Shown: positions 40,049 to 51,554, numbered from the stretch's first letter. The stretch is 64,000 nt of DNA from Nansenia antarctica (GCA_963989245.1 OZ022349.1:28445474-28509473); one strand, 5' to 3'. Notes: generated by a model not told the origin, from the letters alone. Numbers and translations are program-made.

Positions 40049-42541
40049 ATGAAAGCGCTGAAGTCCCAGTACAAGGTGGCAGGAGAGGAGGAACGCACTG
40101 GCCTGGCCCAGCTAATGTGCATCCTACGGAAAAACATCAGGATTCTCCGCCGGGCTGAGTGGCATCGGAGGCGGCGGCGTGAGAGGGCACGTAAACGTGC
40201 TGCATTCATAGCCAACCCCTTCAAGTTCATGAAGGATTTGCTCGGGCAGAAGCGCAGTGGCAAACTGGCCTCCTCGCAGGAAGAGATAGACCATCATCTG
40301 AAGCAGACGTACAGCGATCCCGCAAGAGAGCAGGAGTTGGGAGAGTGCAACATCCTCATAGACCCCCCTGAACCGGAAGAGCAATTCGACATGTCGGAGC
40401 TGCAGCTGAAGGAAGTCAGGGAGGTTGTCCGCAAAGCAAGGGCAAGCTCTGCTCCAGGACCGAGTGGCACTTCATACAAAGTGTACAAGAACTGTCCCAA
40501 ACTCCTGCTGCGTCTGTGGAAAATCCTGTGAGTCTTCTGGAGAAGGGGGAGGATACCTGAACAATGGAGAGTGGCTGAAGGGGTTTGGATCCCGAAGGAG
40601 GAAAACTCCACTCAGCTAGACCAGTTCCGCATCATCTCCCTGCTGTGTGTTGAGGCAAAGGTTTTCTTCAGCACTGTTTCCAGACGGCTGTGTACCTACC
40701 TGGCAAAGAACACCTACATCGATACATCCGTCCAGAAGGGCGGTGTGTCAGGAATGCCAGGTTGTCTGGAGCATACCGGCGTGGTGACACAGCTCATTCG
40801 GGAGGCCCGAGAGAACAAAGGCAACCTGTCAGTGTTGTGGCTTGACCTGGCAAATGCATTCGGCTCCATTCCACACAAGCTGGTTCAGTTCACCTTGACG
40901 AAGCATCATGTCCCCAGCAGGTGCAGAGACCTCATCGCTGATTACTACAGCAATTTCAGGATGAGGGTCTCTTCAGGAGCAATAACATCCAGTTGGCACA
41001 AGGTGGAGATCGGTATCATCACAGGGTGCACTATCTCTGTGACACTGTTCTCCCTAGCCATGAACATGCTCACCAAGTCTGCTGAGCCAGAGTGCAGAGG
41101 GCCCCGAACGAATTCCGGACAACGGCAACCACCCATCAGGGCATTCATGGATGACCTCACAGTCACGACAGAATCAGTCCCAGGCTGCCGGTGGATTCTG
41201 AACGGACTCGAAAAGCTAGTGGGGTGGGCCCGGATGCGTTTCAAACCCGCCAAATCAAGATCTATGGTGCTGAGGAAAGGGAAAGTGGAGGACAAGTTCC
41301 GGTTTACCATCACAGGCACAGCCATCCCAACTATCACAGAGAAGCCAGTCAAGAGCTTGGGCAAGGTTTTTGACTTCTCTCTGAGGGACACAATATCCAT
41401 CAAGTCGACCTGCACTGAGTTGGATGGCTGGCTGAAATCCGTGGACAAGTCAGGCCTACCCGGGAAGTTTAAAGCCTGGGTTTACCAACATGGCATTCTT
41501 CCCAGGATCCTGTGGCCCCTCCTTGTCTATGCGGTCCCTATCTCAACAGTGGAGACCTTAGAGAGGAGGGTCAGCAACCACCTCCGGAGATGGCTTGGAT
41601 TACCAAGGAGTTTGAGCAGCACCGCACTCTATGGGAACACCAACAAACTGCAACTGCCCTTCAAATCCTTGGAGGAGGAATTCAAGGTGACAAGAGCCAG
41701 AGAAGTGGTTCAGTACAGGGACTCAAGTGATCCGAAGGTGGCTAATGCAGGGATCCAAGTGAGGACTGGCAGGAAGTGGAGGGCAGAGGAAGCTGTTCAA
41801 GAGGCAGAGGCCAGGCTGCGTCACAGGAGCTTGGTGGGAGTGGTCACAAGAGGTCGAGCTGGGCTTGGATCCTTTCCAACTCCCCAAATGAACACCAGGG
41901 GGAAGGAAAAGCGCCGCCTTGTTCAGGAGGAGGTGAGAGCAGCAGTGGAGGAGACAAGAACCTGCAAGGCAGTGGGAATGAAGCAACAGGGAGCTTGGAC
42001 GAGATGGGAGAATGCGATTGAGAGGAAGGTGACCTGGGCTGAGCTTTGGAAAGCCGAGCCTCACCGCATCAAATTCCTCATCCAGGCAGTCTATGATGTG
42101 CTTCCAAGCCCGTCAAATCTGCACACATGGGGCATAGCAGAGACACCAGCATGCCAACTGTGTTCCAAGCGAGGAACCCTGGAACACATCCTCAGCTGCT
42201 GTACAAGGGCCCTTGGAGATGGACGGTACAGGTGGAGGCATGACCAAGTCCTGAAGACCATTACTGAAGCCATCAGTGCAGGACTTGTGTGGGCAAAGCA
42301 GTTCCGACCCTCCAAGAAAACCATTGCCTTTGTCAGAGCTGGGGAGCAGCCAACCCCTGCCAGGAAAACATCTGCAGGCATCTTGACCTCTGCAAGAGAC
42401 TGGCAGCTGTTGGTTGACCTTGAACATCAGCTGAAGTTCCCCAGCCACATTGCAGTCACCACCCTGCGACCAGACATTGTTCTCTTTTCTGAGTCCACCA
42501 GGCAAGCAGTGCTGCTGGAACTGACAGTCCCGTGGGAAGAC
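40049..42541 (+). pseudogene. HeB reverse transcriptase/endonuclease with one in-frame stop
   Basis: One frame throughout, interrupted by a single TGA at 40529 (LWKIL-stop-VFWRRGRIPEQW). It has a basic N-terminal region (RAEWHRRRRRERARKRAAF), then APGPSGTSYKVYKN, WLDLANAFGSIPH (motif A), IITGCTISVTLFSLAMN (motif B) and AFMDDLTVTT (motif C, FMDD). A Cys/His motif CQLCSKRGTLEHILSCC follows, then the start of the endonuclease, RPDIVLFSES...LLELTVPWED. It is roughly half identical to HeA by eye and is clearly a separate family. The ORF runs into the satellite at 42542. Confidence 0.85.
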
Positions 42542-43128
42542 CAAATTACTTATTTCTGTGGCAGAAGTACCCACTCAGAACATATTCTTTCCACCCATGT
42601 TCCTTTGAGGAACAATGGACAATCATCAATGGTGGAAAAAAAATGAACAGTCATTTCTATTCACCTGATTCATGCTCTGAAAAGAATATCTTACATAATC
42701 ATCATGGATAGCGAGACCAGACACTTTAGAAACACATTTCCCAAGCATAAAACTATAGAAATGATCCCTTGAAAGTATAGTCTTGGTGTGTCATTTAATG
42801 TACAAAGTGTGGAACGTCTTGAGAACAGCATTTGCATCGCGGTGTTCTATTGCATTCTCAAGAGTCACCACTTGTTGTAATCAAATTATGTAAGTCATAG
42901 ATCAACAATTTTCCAATTACCCTTCCCTCCATACTTGGAGAATATAATGGTACTGATTCCAAAAAGGAAATTGAACAGCATGCTATGACGGTTCTGCTAA
43001 ACATAAATCATGAGAATTGTTCAAAACTGTCTTGATCAAATTCCCCCTTATTAATTGAACTTGCTTTTTCTTTTTTCTTTTTTAACAAATTACTTATTTC
43101 TGTGGCAGAAGTACCCACTCAGAACATA
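42542..43128 (-). repeat. Satellite segment 9 (inverted)
   Basis: Slightly more than one monomer in minus orientation between HeB and Jk-c. The A-rich block is altered to CTTTTTCTTTTTTCTTTTTT here. Confidence 0.9.
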
Positions 43129-44409
43129 TCCTGGCACCGGGGACTTCTCCTGAAGCTACTGAGGACAATACCGGACCGCCACATGGTGAAGTTCATCATG
43201 GAGACACTTTCCAACCGCAGCTTCATCTTACAGACCAGCAGTGGCCAGTGCAGTAGGCTCAGAAGACTGAGGAACGGGGTACCGCAGGGGTCTGTTCTCT
43301 CGCCGATGCTGTTCAACGTTTACATCCACGACCTACCTGATACAGCATCTAGAAAGTATGGCTACGCAGACGATCTTGCCATCATGCTGAGCCGACCAAC
43401 GTGGAAGGCGATGGAAGAGGGTCTTAACGTAGACATAGGCACACTGGTAGCATACCTTCAAAGGTGGCGTCTACAACTCAGTGTCGGAAAGACAGTCGCA
43501 GCGGCATACCACCTTAGCACCAGAGAAGCCAGGAGGGAACTTGAGGTGCGCGTTGACAACAAATGTCTGGAGGTCCAGCAAGCCCCGAAGTACCTTGGAG
43601 TGCGCCTGGATCGGACATTATCCTTCAAGCAACACCTGGAAGAAGTCAAGGCCAAAGTGACATCCAGGGCCGCGCTGATCCGCCGCCTTGCTGGTACAAC
43701 CTGGGGAGCCTCAGCTAAGACGCTAAGAATATCCACCCAAGCCCTGGTCTTCTCTGCAGCGGAATACTGCGCCCCAGTATGGAGCAGAAGCCCTCATGCG
43801 AGAAAGGTCGACGTGGCTATCAATACCTCCCTCAGAATAATTACTGGATGCTTGAAGCCTACCCCTGTGTCCCTCTTGCCAGTCCTCGCGGGAATAGCAG
43901 CGGCCACCCTCGCCCTGGCCAGGAAGGCACAAAAGCATGACTGGCACATCCTGCACAACACCACCATAACACCAGCACCTCCAAGCCGACTCAAGACCCG
44001 CCACCCTTACAACAAGGCAGCACAAGCCATGCTCAACTCCACCTCTGAGGACATCTCCAGAGATGCATGGTTGGCAGCAGCTTGGAAGCAGGAGTGGGAG
44101 TCAGCCGGGCCCTCCCGAACCCACCGCTACATCTGGGACCCAGGAGATGGCGCCATTGGAGGAGACGACCTACCACGCCGGCAAAGGACCACACTGAACC
44201 GTCTACGAACTGGTGTCGGTCGCTTTAAAACATCAATGAAGGCGTGGGGCCTGGCGGACAGTGCGGCATGCGAGTGCGGTGACCCAGAGCAGACCGCCGA
44301 CCACATAATCACCATCTGCCCCTTATATAGACCACCCTCAGAAGCCAGCCTCTTCGACCTAGAACCAGAGATGCGGGCATGGCTATGCGACACCGAGTTG
44401 GACCTCTGA
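43129..44409 (+). pseudogene. Jk-c partial reverse transcriptase
   Basis: Uninterrupted frame with GVPQGSVLSPMLFNVYIHDLP, YGYADDLAIML and CECGDPEQTADHIITIC, ending ...LCDTELDL. The open frame continues upstream to a satellite GTG at 43102, not a credible start. It carries AAATLAL where Jk-a has APATLAL. Confidence 0.8.
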
Positions 44410-44428
44410 CGTTACACGAAAGAAGAAG
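43129..44428 (+). mobile_element. Jk-c: jockey/I-like LINE fragment
   Basis: Same 1.3-kb fragment and same satellite insertion point as the other Jk copies (AGAACATA at 43121-43128 and 44429-44436), again antisense to the satellite. Its downstream satellite lacks the deletion seen beside Jk-a, Jk-b and Jk-d, so its flank is the less altered form. Confidence 0.85.
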
Positions 44429-44601
44429 AGAACATAATTTCCACCCATGTTCTTTTGAGGAACAATGGACAATCATCAATGGTGGAAAAAAAATGAACAG
44501 TAATTTCTATTCACCTGATTCATGCTCTGAAAAGAATATCTTACATAATCATCATGGATAGCGAGACCAGACACTTTAGAAACACATTTCCCAAACATAA
44601 A
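44429..44601 (-). repeat. Satellite segment 10 (inverted)
   Basis: 173 bp from the Jk target to the TxA target; ends CCCAAACATAAA, the TxA site with one substitution (TTTATGTTTGGG on the minus strand). Confidence 0.88.
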
Positions 44602-45240
44602 GGTGTTTTTTATTGGTTTTTATAAAAACACACCATGTATACAATCAATTAATCAATCATCAATCAATCAGACATTTAAGACATTACATTCAACAACGAC
44701 CAACATGAACCTAACTAAAGTGCTCAGTGTTCAGTGTATTGTCCAGTGTAGTGTAATGTTCAGTGTTCAGTGTTCAGTGTCCAGGTTCCAGTGTCGGTAG
44801 GAGGCAGGGGTAAAAAACCTGTTCGCTGTGCATCCGGGAAAAAATTCCCCTGCAGCCCTCTAGTTGTAGAGCGACTACTATCCAGTTTGCCCACCAGTGC
44901 AAAGCCGTGGCTCCCCCACCTCCCTCCCCCGAGGGACCCCACACACCCGACTCACCCGACCCGCCCCACCACCGGCGCATCCGGCCCAGCCCACCAGGCT
45001 CAGGCTCCTGTAGCCCTTCACGAGGCTAGCCGGACCAGGCGCCCCAGCGGCGGAGCAGATCGAGCACGCAGGCCGACCGGAGGCCCCCGAGGAGAGGCCC
45101 AGAGAGCTCGGCGCATGGCAGGCAAGCAGAGGCGAAAAACCTGTACACAGCTTATCCAGGAAAAAAGCTGCCTGGCTCTTCTCAGCTTGTTCCGGGCTGG
45201 GGGTTGGGGGTTGGCGGGTAGGGGACTGGGCCTGTAGCTG
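44602..45240 (-). other. TxA-5 3' UTR, distal part
   Basis: Last 0.64 kb of the TxA 3' UTR in minus orientation, with the tandem ACACTGAAC units and terminal AATAAAAAACACC. Confidence 0.85.
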
Positions 45241-45450
45241 GTTCCAGCCGGTCTCTGCTCCTGGGTCTGGAAGCCTGGGTAGGTGTCAGAGCGGTGGTGG
45301 TTGGTTGGATTTATCGTATTCCCTATAGCCCCGGGCTCTACTTGCATAGGAACTTGGGCAGTCACGGTAAAGATGCCACCTACTGGCCACCTACTGGAAG
45401 AGTCGCGGTCTTTGGAAACTCCTCTCGGGGTCCGGCCTTTCCGCTCTTAG
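45241..45450 (-). other. Patchwork of three TxA scraps at the insert's left end
   Basis: Minus-strand order: a piece of the TxA 5' UTR (about 45382-45450, GGACCCCGAGAGGAG...CCAGTAGGTGGC), a piece of ORF1 near the third knuckle (about 45297-45381, with 12 extra bases after GGGGCTAT), and a piece of the 3' UTR (about 45241-45296, CTACCCAGGCTTCCAG). All are in the same orientation as TxA-5, and each jump uses short shared words. This looks like template switching or repair synthesis. Confidence 0.75.
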
Positions 45451-45794
45451 GTCCCCTGGTCTCTTAGGCTCTGGCTGTTGCCCTTCGTGTCTACTGCAGG
45501 GTCTGGACCTAGAGGATGGAAGAAAACCTGAGAGCATGCAGGTACACTGGGTATCTGGAGTTTGAATAGTTTCCAGACACTCCACTGTGTCCCGCATGCT
45601 CCACTCATCACTTGGGTCTCCTCCCTCTGGGCCGAGGGGGTCTGGGCCTGGCTGGTCCCCTCCTGGTGCTGCCACGTCAGGTCTGTTCTGGACTCCACCT
45701 GTTCTTGGAAAAAGAAGACAGAGGGCCACCTCCCTAGCCTCTGACCACTGCTTGGTCAGAGGTTCAGTTGGGGCTAACAGATGTTGAGCAATGG
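45451..45794 (-). other. Presumed TxB 3' UTR
   Basis: 344 bp after the TxB ORF2 stop, unlike TxA. No poly-A tail or defined end is visible before the TxA scraps begin. An open frame on the minus strand here is not supported as a gene. Confidence 0.5.
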
Positions 45795-48700
45795 TCATGT
45801 TTGTGTGTTGGAAGTCCAGAATTGCCGTCTCTTTTTTGCCTGTGCTGTCGTGGATGTTGAGATATTTGTCAGGTGTCTGCTAGTTACAAGTGTCTGAGTC
45901 GTTGGTGCGGTCGTTGTTTGTCTGGTTGGGGGTGGTGGCGGGGGGTTCGTAGTTTGGGGTATCTGGATGTTTAGCTGTTGAATGTTTGTTATTTTCCAGT
46001 TGTTATGTGTTTTTTCCTTTCCCTGTTGATGTGTGTCTAGTAAGTAATAGTCTCTAATTGTTTTATTGATCATTCTTATGATGATGAGTGGGTGTGTTTC
46101 TTGTTTCTGATATAAGCTGATGTTTCTTGTTTGCCATAGTACTTCTTTTATTGTGTTTGTGACCCGCCAAGCATTTTCCTCCTGGCCTGTTCTTGTTCCC
46201 CCTGGTGGGCCACAGACAATTCCTTGGAAAGTGATGGTATTTGTGTCTGTTAGATTTCCAATGAGGGGTTGACAGATGGTCCATATTCTCTTTGCAATCC
46301 TGCAGTCCCAGACGATGTGTTTTTCTGTTTCTTTGGCTTGGCAACCATAGGTACAGAGTTCTGTTCTTGCTATCCCTCTTTTGTACATTCTAACACAGGT
46401 GGGGAGATTGTTAGTTGTTATGGCCCAGGCTATGTCAATTTGTCTGTTCATGAGGCATTTATTGTTTATATTTTTCCATAGTTGTTCTTTTGTTATTGTG
46501 TTTGTGTGTTCTGATTTTTCTGGTGTTATATTTTGAGAAATTGTCTTTTTCATGGTCTTGAATGTCCATTCCCTGTCTTTGTGTAGTTTAAACGTTTCCC
46601 GTAATGTTTTCCTCAGTCTTTTATAGTGTACTGGTGGATCCCATGAAAGTGGTATTGTGTGGTCGATGTCTTTGATGCCGATGCCTCTTAGGCTCGTCTT
46701 GAAATAAAATCTGTTGAGGTAGCTTGCCTTCCTTTCCATTTTTTTTTACAATTTTGGATGGTGTATGCTAGAGCTTGGGTTTTTATTAGTAGTGGTATAT
46801 TTGGCACCCCTCTCCCTCCTTTCATTGTTTCCTTCATCATGACCTCTCTCTTCACCAGTTCCTGTTTCCCTCCCCATATAAATCTGAATGTTTCTTGGTT
46901 TATTTTTTTTTCTTGTTCTCTGTTTGGTGGGAATATTTTTCCTATGTATGCAAGAATTGGGTATAGTATTGCATTTAGTAGTACAATTTTCCCCTTTGTG
47001 GACAACGTCCTTTGCTGCCATCCTCCTATTTTCTTTTTCATTTTTTTGATTGTGTCATCCCAGCTTTCTTGCCCTTGGTTTCTTTCATCAAAGATGATCC
47101 CCAGAATTTTTATTTTTGTTCTTACTGGGAAAATGCTTTGTATGTCCGAGTGTTTTGGCCAGTTTCTAGACGTATATATTTCACTTTTCTTTTTATTGAT
47201 GACTGCTCCTGTTGCTTTGCAGTATATGTCCAAAGTTTTTTCTATGTGTTTGGCAGATTGGACAGTTGTACAGATGAGTGTGACGTCGTCCATATATGCT
47301 TGTGTCTTTATCTGTTTGTTGTTTGAGCCTGGTAATGTATAGCCTTCTATGTTCTTGTTTTTCCGGATGTTGTTGAGTAATGGCTCTATTGCAAGGGTGT
47401 AGAGGATGGCTGACAAAGGGCATCCCTGTCTAACTCCAGATTTTACTTTTATTTCATTTGTTTGTGTGCCATTGACCAATACTGTGCTCGTGATATTATT
47501 GTAAATTATTTTTACCCAGTTCTGTATTGTTTTGTTGATGTTTGCTGTTTTTAATACTTCTAGTAGGTAAGCATGATTGACCCTGTCGAAGGCTTTCTCC
47601 TTGTCTAAATTGAAAATACAGAATGGGATTGACCTTTCTTCTGCATGGGAGAAGATGTCCCTGATGATGGTGAGATTGTCTGTTGTGGAGCGTCCTGGTG
47701 CTCCACAGGTTTGATCTTGCTCAATAACCTCTGGTATTTCTTTTTGTAGTCTGTACATGAGTATTTTGGTGAGAATTTTGTAGTCGGTGCAGAGTAAAGT
47801 TATGGGGCGCCAATTTTGAAGGTCTTCTGGGTCTCCTTTCTTGTATAGTAGTGTTATGATTCCTTTTGTCATGGTTGGGCACATCTCTCTTGTGTTATAC
47901 ATGTAATTAAAGACTTTTGTTATGCCATCTTTTTCTGGATCCCAGAAGGCTTTGTAAAACTCAACAGGAAGTCCATCTTGACCTGGGGTTTTGCCTTCAG
48001 TTAGGCTGTCTATTGCTTTTTTGATTTCCTCTGTTGTAATGGGCAACTCTTCCCCTTCTATTACTTCTCCAGCCACTCTCTCCGTGTCCCGAAGCAGCTC
48101 TTCTATCAGCTCTCTGTTTGTGTCTTTTTCAGTGTATAATTCTGTATAGAATTCTGTTACTATGTTTCTAATTTGTTGTGGGTCGTTTTGTTTTGTTCCT
48201 TTTTTGTCTTTGATGGAGTCCATCATGTGTTTTTTCTTTTTTATCTTCTGGAAGAAATAAGGTGTGCATTTTTCATTTTGTTCTAGATGTTTGATTCTGC
48301 TTTTCACCTGTATCTTTCTCTGTTCTTCTTGGTAAAGGTTGTCTAGTTTGAGTTTTGTTTCTTTTATCTCCTGGGTGAGATTAAAGCCTTCCAATTGTAG
48401 GTTTGACAGCCGTTGCAGTGTTTGGTCCAGTCTTTTCGTCTTCTCCCTTGTGTCGCTTGCCTGTTTTTTGCTTGCCGCTTTCAGGTAGTTTTTTGCTCTG
48501 TCTTTAATGTTTTCCCACCAATCTACTGGTGATGGGTATAGGTCTATGAGGGTGGCCCACTCTGTTAGTCTGTTGGTCAGGGCTTCTCTGGTTTTGGTGT
48601 TCTTGAGGAGCGTTGTATTCAGCTTCCACACCCCTGGGCCTTTTTCTTCTTGGTTTGTTGCTGGTTGTGTTATTGTTGTTGTTATTTGCCTGTGGTCTGA

Positions 48701-49393
48701 GTAGAATACTGGTGCGGAGTGTGTGTTTGTTGTCGTGAGGTTTGGGTCTATGAGGATCATATCTATTCTTGAAAAAGACCTTCCATCTGCACTTGTCCAA
48801 GTGTGGTGTGGTGTCAGGTCTTTTCCTATGTCTTGGAGGGAAAGGTCTGTGACTAGTTTGTTCAGTTTTCGGCTTGATGCGTCATTTCTTGGGCGGCATC
48901 TGTCCATTTCCCTTCTTGCACAATTAAAGTCACCTATCATGATGGTGGGTATGTTTCCCAGAAGTGCAGGGTACAACTTTTCAAAAAACTGTGTTCTTTC
49001 ATTTTGATTAGTTGGTGCATATACATTTATTATTTTTGTTGTGTTTTTCCCATGTTTTGCAACTGTTGTTATTAGCCGTCCTGCTTGTATTATTTTTGGC
49101 TGTAGTAGTTGGATTGTTGGGTTTTTGCTCAGTATGGCGACTCCATCTGCCCTGGCCGTATTTGAGCCAGACCATATGGAGTCTCCAAGTCCCCATTCTT
49201 TTTGGAGGTCTTCATAGTTTTTTCGGTATGGGATGTTACATTCTTGAAGACATATTATGTCTGTGTTGAGTGATGCCAAGTGGGAAAAAACTACTCCTCT
49301 TTTCTTTTCCCACAAGATGCTCCTGACGTTAATTGTAGTAATCCTGATTGTCATGATGGTGATGAGAATGAGTTTTAGCACTTTACTGTCCAT
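45795..49393 (-). pseudogene. TxB ORF2 with a frameshift in an A-run
   Basis: The main frame (49393 to 46688, 901 residues) has endonuclease motifs INVRSI, LQECNIPY, VYAPTN, IGDFNCAR and SDHRQ, and reverse transcriptase motifs FNLDKEKAFDRVNH, GVRQGCPLSAILYTL and AYMDDVTLICT. At 46739-46747 a run of nine A (minus strand) is out of register, and the C-terminal 314 residues, with CTYGCQAKETEKHIVWDC, follow in another frame to 45795. The second ATG, at about 49348, gives MTIRITTINVRS, which aligns better with the TxA ORF2 start. Apart from the homopolymer the frame is clean. Confidence 0.88.
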
Positions 49394-50189
49394 GTGGCTG
49401 TTTGCTGTTGACCGGGGAGGTGGTTAGCTGCACTCGTCGTTGTTCATTGGTTTATATCTTTCTTTGCTTCCCTTTGTTTTTTCTGGTCTGGGCTGCTTGG
49501 CAGGCAGCTTGGCTTGTCTCTGATGGCCTGGGTAAATGGGTTGCTGTGCTGCTACGACGTGTGGTTTTACAAGTGGGGGCCAGGGTGGTAGGGTGGTAGG
49601 TGATTTGTTGGGTATGGGTTTAGCCATCTGGGGTTGTTTTGGGTCTGGGGATGTGTTTTTGTTTGGTTTCTTGCTTCTGGTGGTTGTGGGTGGTAATTTT
49701 CTTTTAGAGCGTTTCTCCAGACGTCCTCCACTGTTTTCTTGTGTCTCTGTGGGTCCCGGCTCTTGTCCTGGTTCCTCCTCTGGTTCCTCCTCCTCCTCCG
49801 ACTCATCGTCCTGACTACTGTGTTCCTTCTCTTCTTCCACCACCATGATTGGGTTTGCCGCGATAGGTACCTCTTCTGATTCACTTTTGATTGTTTTTCT
49901 TGGTGGCGGTACTGCAGTCAGCCTGGCCCGTCTGTGCGTCTCATCAGCACCCCCCAGTGGTGGTGGCGTTGGTGGCACTGCAGTCAGCCCGGCCTGGTCA
50001 ACTCCCTCTCTGATCTGACTGCTCTCCTCCTCCATTTCAGAAAATAGTGACTGGGCGAAAGCGTCCCCTGGGATGGTAATTGTGGTTTGCAGGGGGGACA
50101 CTGGTGATCCCAAGCTCTCTAGTAGCTCTATGGCGTCCTCCGTTAGTTGTTCTTGCCATATTTGTGTCTCCTGTGTCTTTTCTGTTGTC

Positions 50190-50330
50190 GCTGTGTTAGG
50201 GTCAGGGTTTGGGTCAGGGGTTGGGCCATGTTGGTTTGGAGCAGTAGGTGTTTGAGTTCTTTCTGTGGTTGGGCCAGGGTTTGGGTCAGGGTTTGGGTCA
50301 GGGTTTGGGCCTTGTTGGCTTGGACCAGTA
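50190..50330 (-). repeat. PNPDPNPD-type repeat in TxB ORF1
   Basis: Two larger blocks (TPT-P-Q-GP followed by PDPNPDPN) made of 12-bp units (GGGTTTGGGTCA on the + strand). It corresponds in place to the Pro-rich minisatellite of TxA ORF1 but differs in sequence. Confidence 0.75.
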
Positions 50331-50641
50331 GGTGTTTGTGTTCTTTCTGTGGTTGGGGGTGGTTCCTGTCTTTTCTCGTTTTCATTATACCTTGTTCTAT
50401 TAGCGTAGGATTCGGGGCAGTTTTTGAACACATGTCCATCTTCATTACATAAATTGCATTTGCGTTCTTTCATACATTGCCTGGTTTCATGTGCTTCACC
50501 ACAATTCCTGCATCTGATGACTGTGCATTTTGCTGCCAGGTGACCCATTTCCCCACAATTCCTACATACCTTTGGCATTCCGTAGTAGAACAGCTGACCT
50601 CTGTTGTTTCCGAGTAGGATGGAGTTTGCCTGTCATTGCCT

Positions 50642-50760
50642 GTCATTGTGAGAGGCCGTGCACTCCACTCACAGATCTTCTTTTGGACCTGGCGGATGGT
50701 CTCCTTCCAGCTGCCGGAGGCTCCTCCATCTTTCTGGTAGGTGATCCCCAGCAGGTCCAT
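50642..50760 (-). other. TxA ORF2 patch inside TxB ORF1
   Basis: About 120 bp identical or nearly so to TxA ORF2 around 5690-5806 (LLGITYQKDGGASGSWKETI...). At its downstream end the word TGACAGGCAA occurs twice in a row, once as TxA and once as TxB sequence, a typical template-switch junction. Confidence 0.8.
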
Positions 50761-50926
50761 ACCCCATCAGCATCACGTTGCCACTGTGCCGTGGATTCTA
50801 TGTCGGCGTGTCTTCCAAGCCAGGTGATGATGTCTTCGTCTGAAACTGTCTCATTGTAAAAAATTACTGTTACAGATTTTTTGTCTTCTTCAGTGATTGG
50901 CTCTGTGTGAAATTGTCTTTGAAATT

Positions 50927-51554
50927 GGGGCCTGGAGTTGGGGGGGGGGGGCCCGGAACAGGGGGTTTGGGGTCGCTGAGTTGGAACCTGGGGTTGGTGC
51001 TGGGGTGACATGGTGGTTCCCGCCGGTCTCTGCTCCTGGGTCTGGAAGCCTGGGTAGGTGTCAGAGCTGGATATGACATGTGCCTGAAAAGATACAGGAG
51101 TGAGAGAAGGGAGGTGTGCATGGTTTGTGTAGTGTGCATTTTGGTGTCAGGCGGGTGATCAGTACTTCCCTGTGACCCAGTGGTGTTGGTCATCCTGGTG
51201 CTGGTGGTGCTGGCAGAGACGGCTGGTTCGGCTGTGGGTTGTGTGTGGTGATATTCTGGTGAGGGTAGGAAGTGGGTCAGTGCTGTGTACATGTGTAGGT
51301 GGTGGAAGGTGCAGTAAACTTCCCTGTTGGTGTTGTGCGCTGCTCCTCTCCTGGTCCTTGTGATGGTGATACTGCTGACCAGGGCTTGTGCTGGAACGGT
51401 GGTGAAGGTGATAGTGCAGGAACTGGTGGTGTAGTGAGGTAGGCCCGGGGTGGGGGGGGGTTGGGCGATGCGGCGCGGCATGGCATGGGGGGCGGTTTAG
51501 AGGATGACGTCCTTCCATCTCTCCACCCCCCACACCGCTCTTGCTTGATCCGGG
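50927..51554 (-). other. TxA-5 3' UTR, proximal part
   Basis: From just after the ORF2 stop to the poly-C tract (a G-run at about 50940-50950 on the + strand), where the TxB insert begins. Few substitutions from TxA-1. Confidence 0.8.

Larger units (their letters stand above)
39264..42541 (+). mobile_element. HeB: circularly permuted Hero/R2-group LINE
   Basis: A second Hero-like family, antisense to the satellite. In order it contains the ORF C-terminus and 3' UTR (39264 to about 39660), then 5' sequence, then the ORF from its N-terminal part to the endonuclease motif ELTVPWED (42541). The ORF thus ends where the first block begins, apart from about 6-7 codons. The whole is bounded by an 11-bp duplication CAAATTACTTA (39253-39263 and 42542-42552). 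Confidence 0.82.
45451..50926 (-). mobile_element. TxB: second Tx1-clade LINE, 5' truncated
   Basis: A diverged relative of TxA with ORF1 and ORF2 in the same order but A-rich sense-strand codons, unlike the GC-rich TxA. It is inserted with the scraps into the TxA-5 3' UTR without an evident target duplication. The 5' end lies inside ORF1 and is fused to TxA at 50926/50927. Confidence 0.82.
49424..50926 (-). pseudogene. TxB ORF1, N-truncated and patched with TxA sequence
   Basis: The C-terminal 384 residues (50578 to 49424) carry three CCHC knuckles (CRNCGEMGHLAAKC, CRNCGEAHETRQC, CNLCNEDGHVFKNC), a PNPDPNPDPN repeat, an acidic stretch and a basic tail. Upstream, 50761-50926 encodes PITEEDKKSVTVIFYNETVSDEDIIT-like sequence matching the TxA ORF1 core. 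Between them, 50642-50760 is TxA ORF2 sequence that replaces the expected ORF1 segment and breaks the frame. Confidence 0.82.

Noticed and set aside
44602..45240. A separate, sixth TxA insertion at 44.6 kb
   Set aside because: Its sequence resumes at exactly the base where the TxA 3' UTR at 50927 stops, so both are halves of TxA-5 separated by the mosaic insert.
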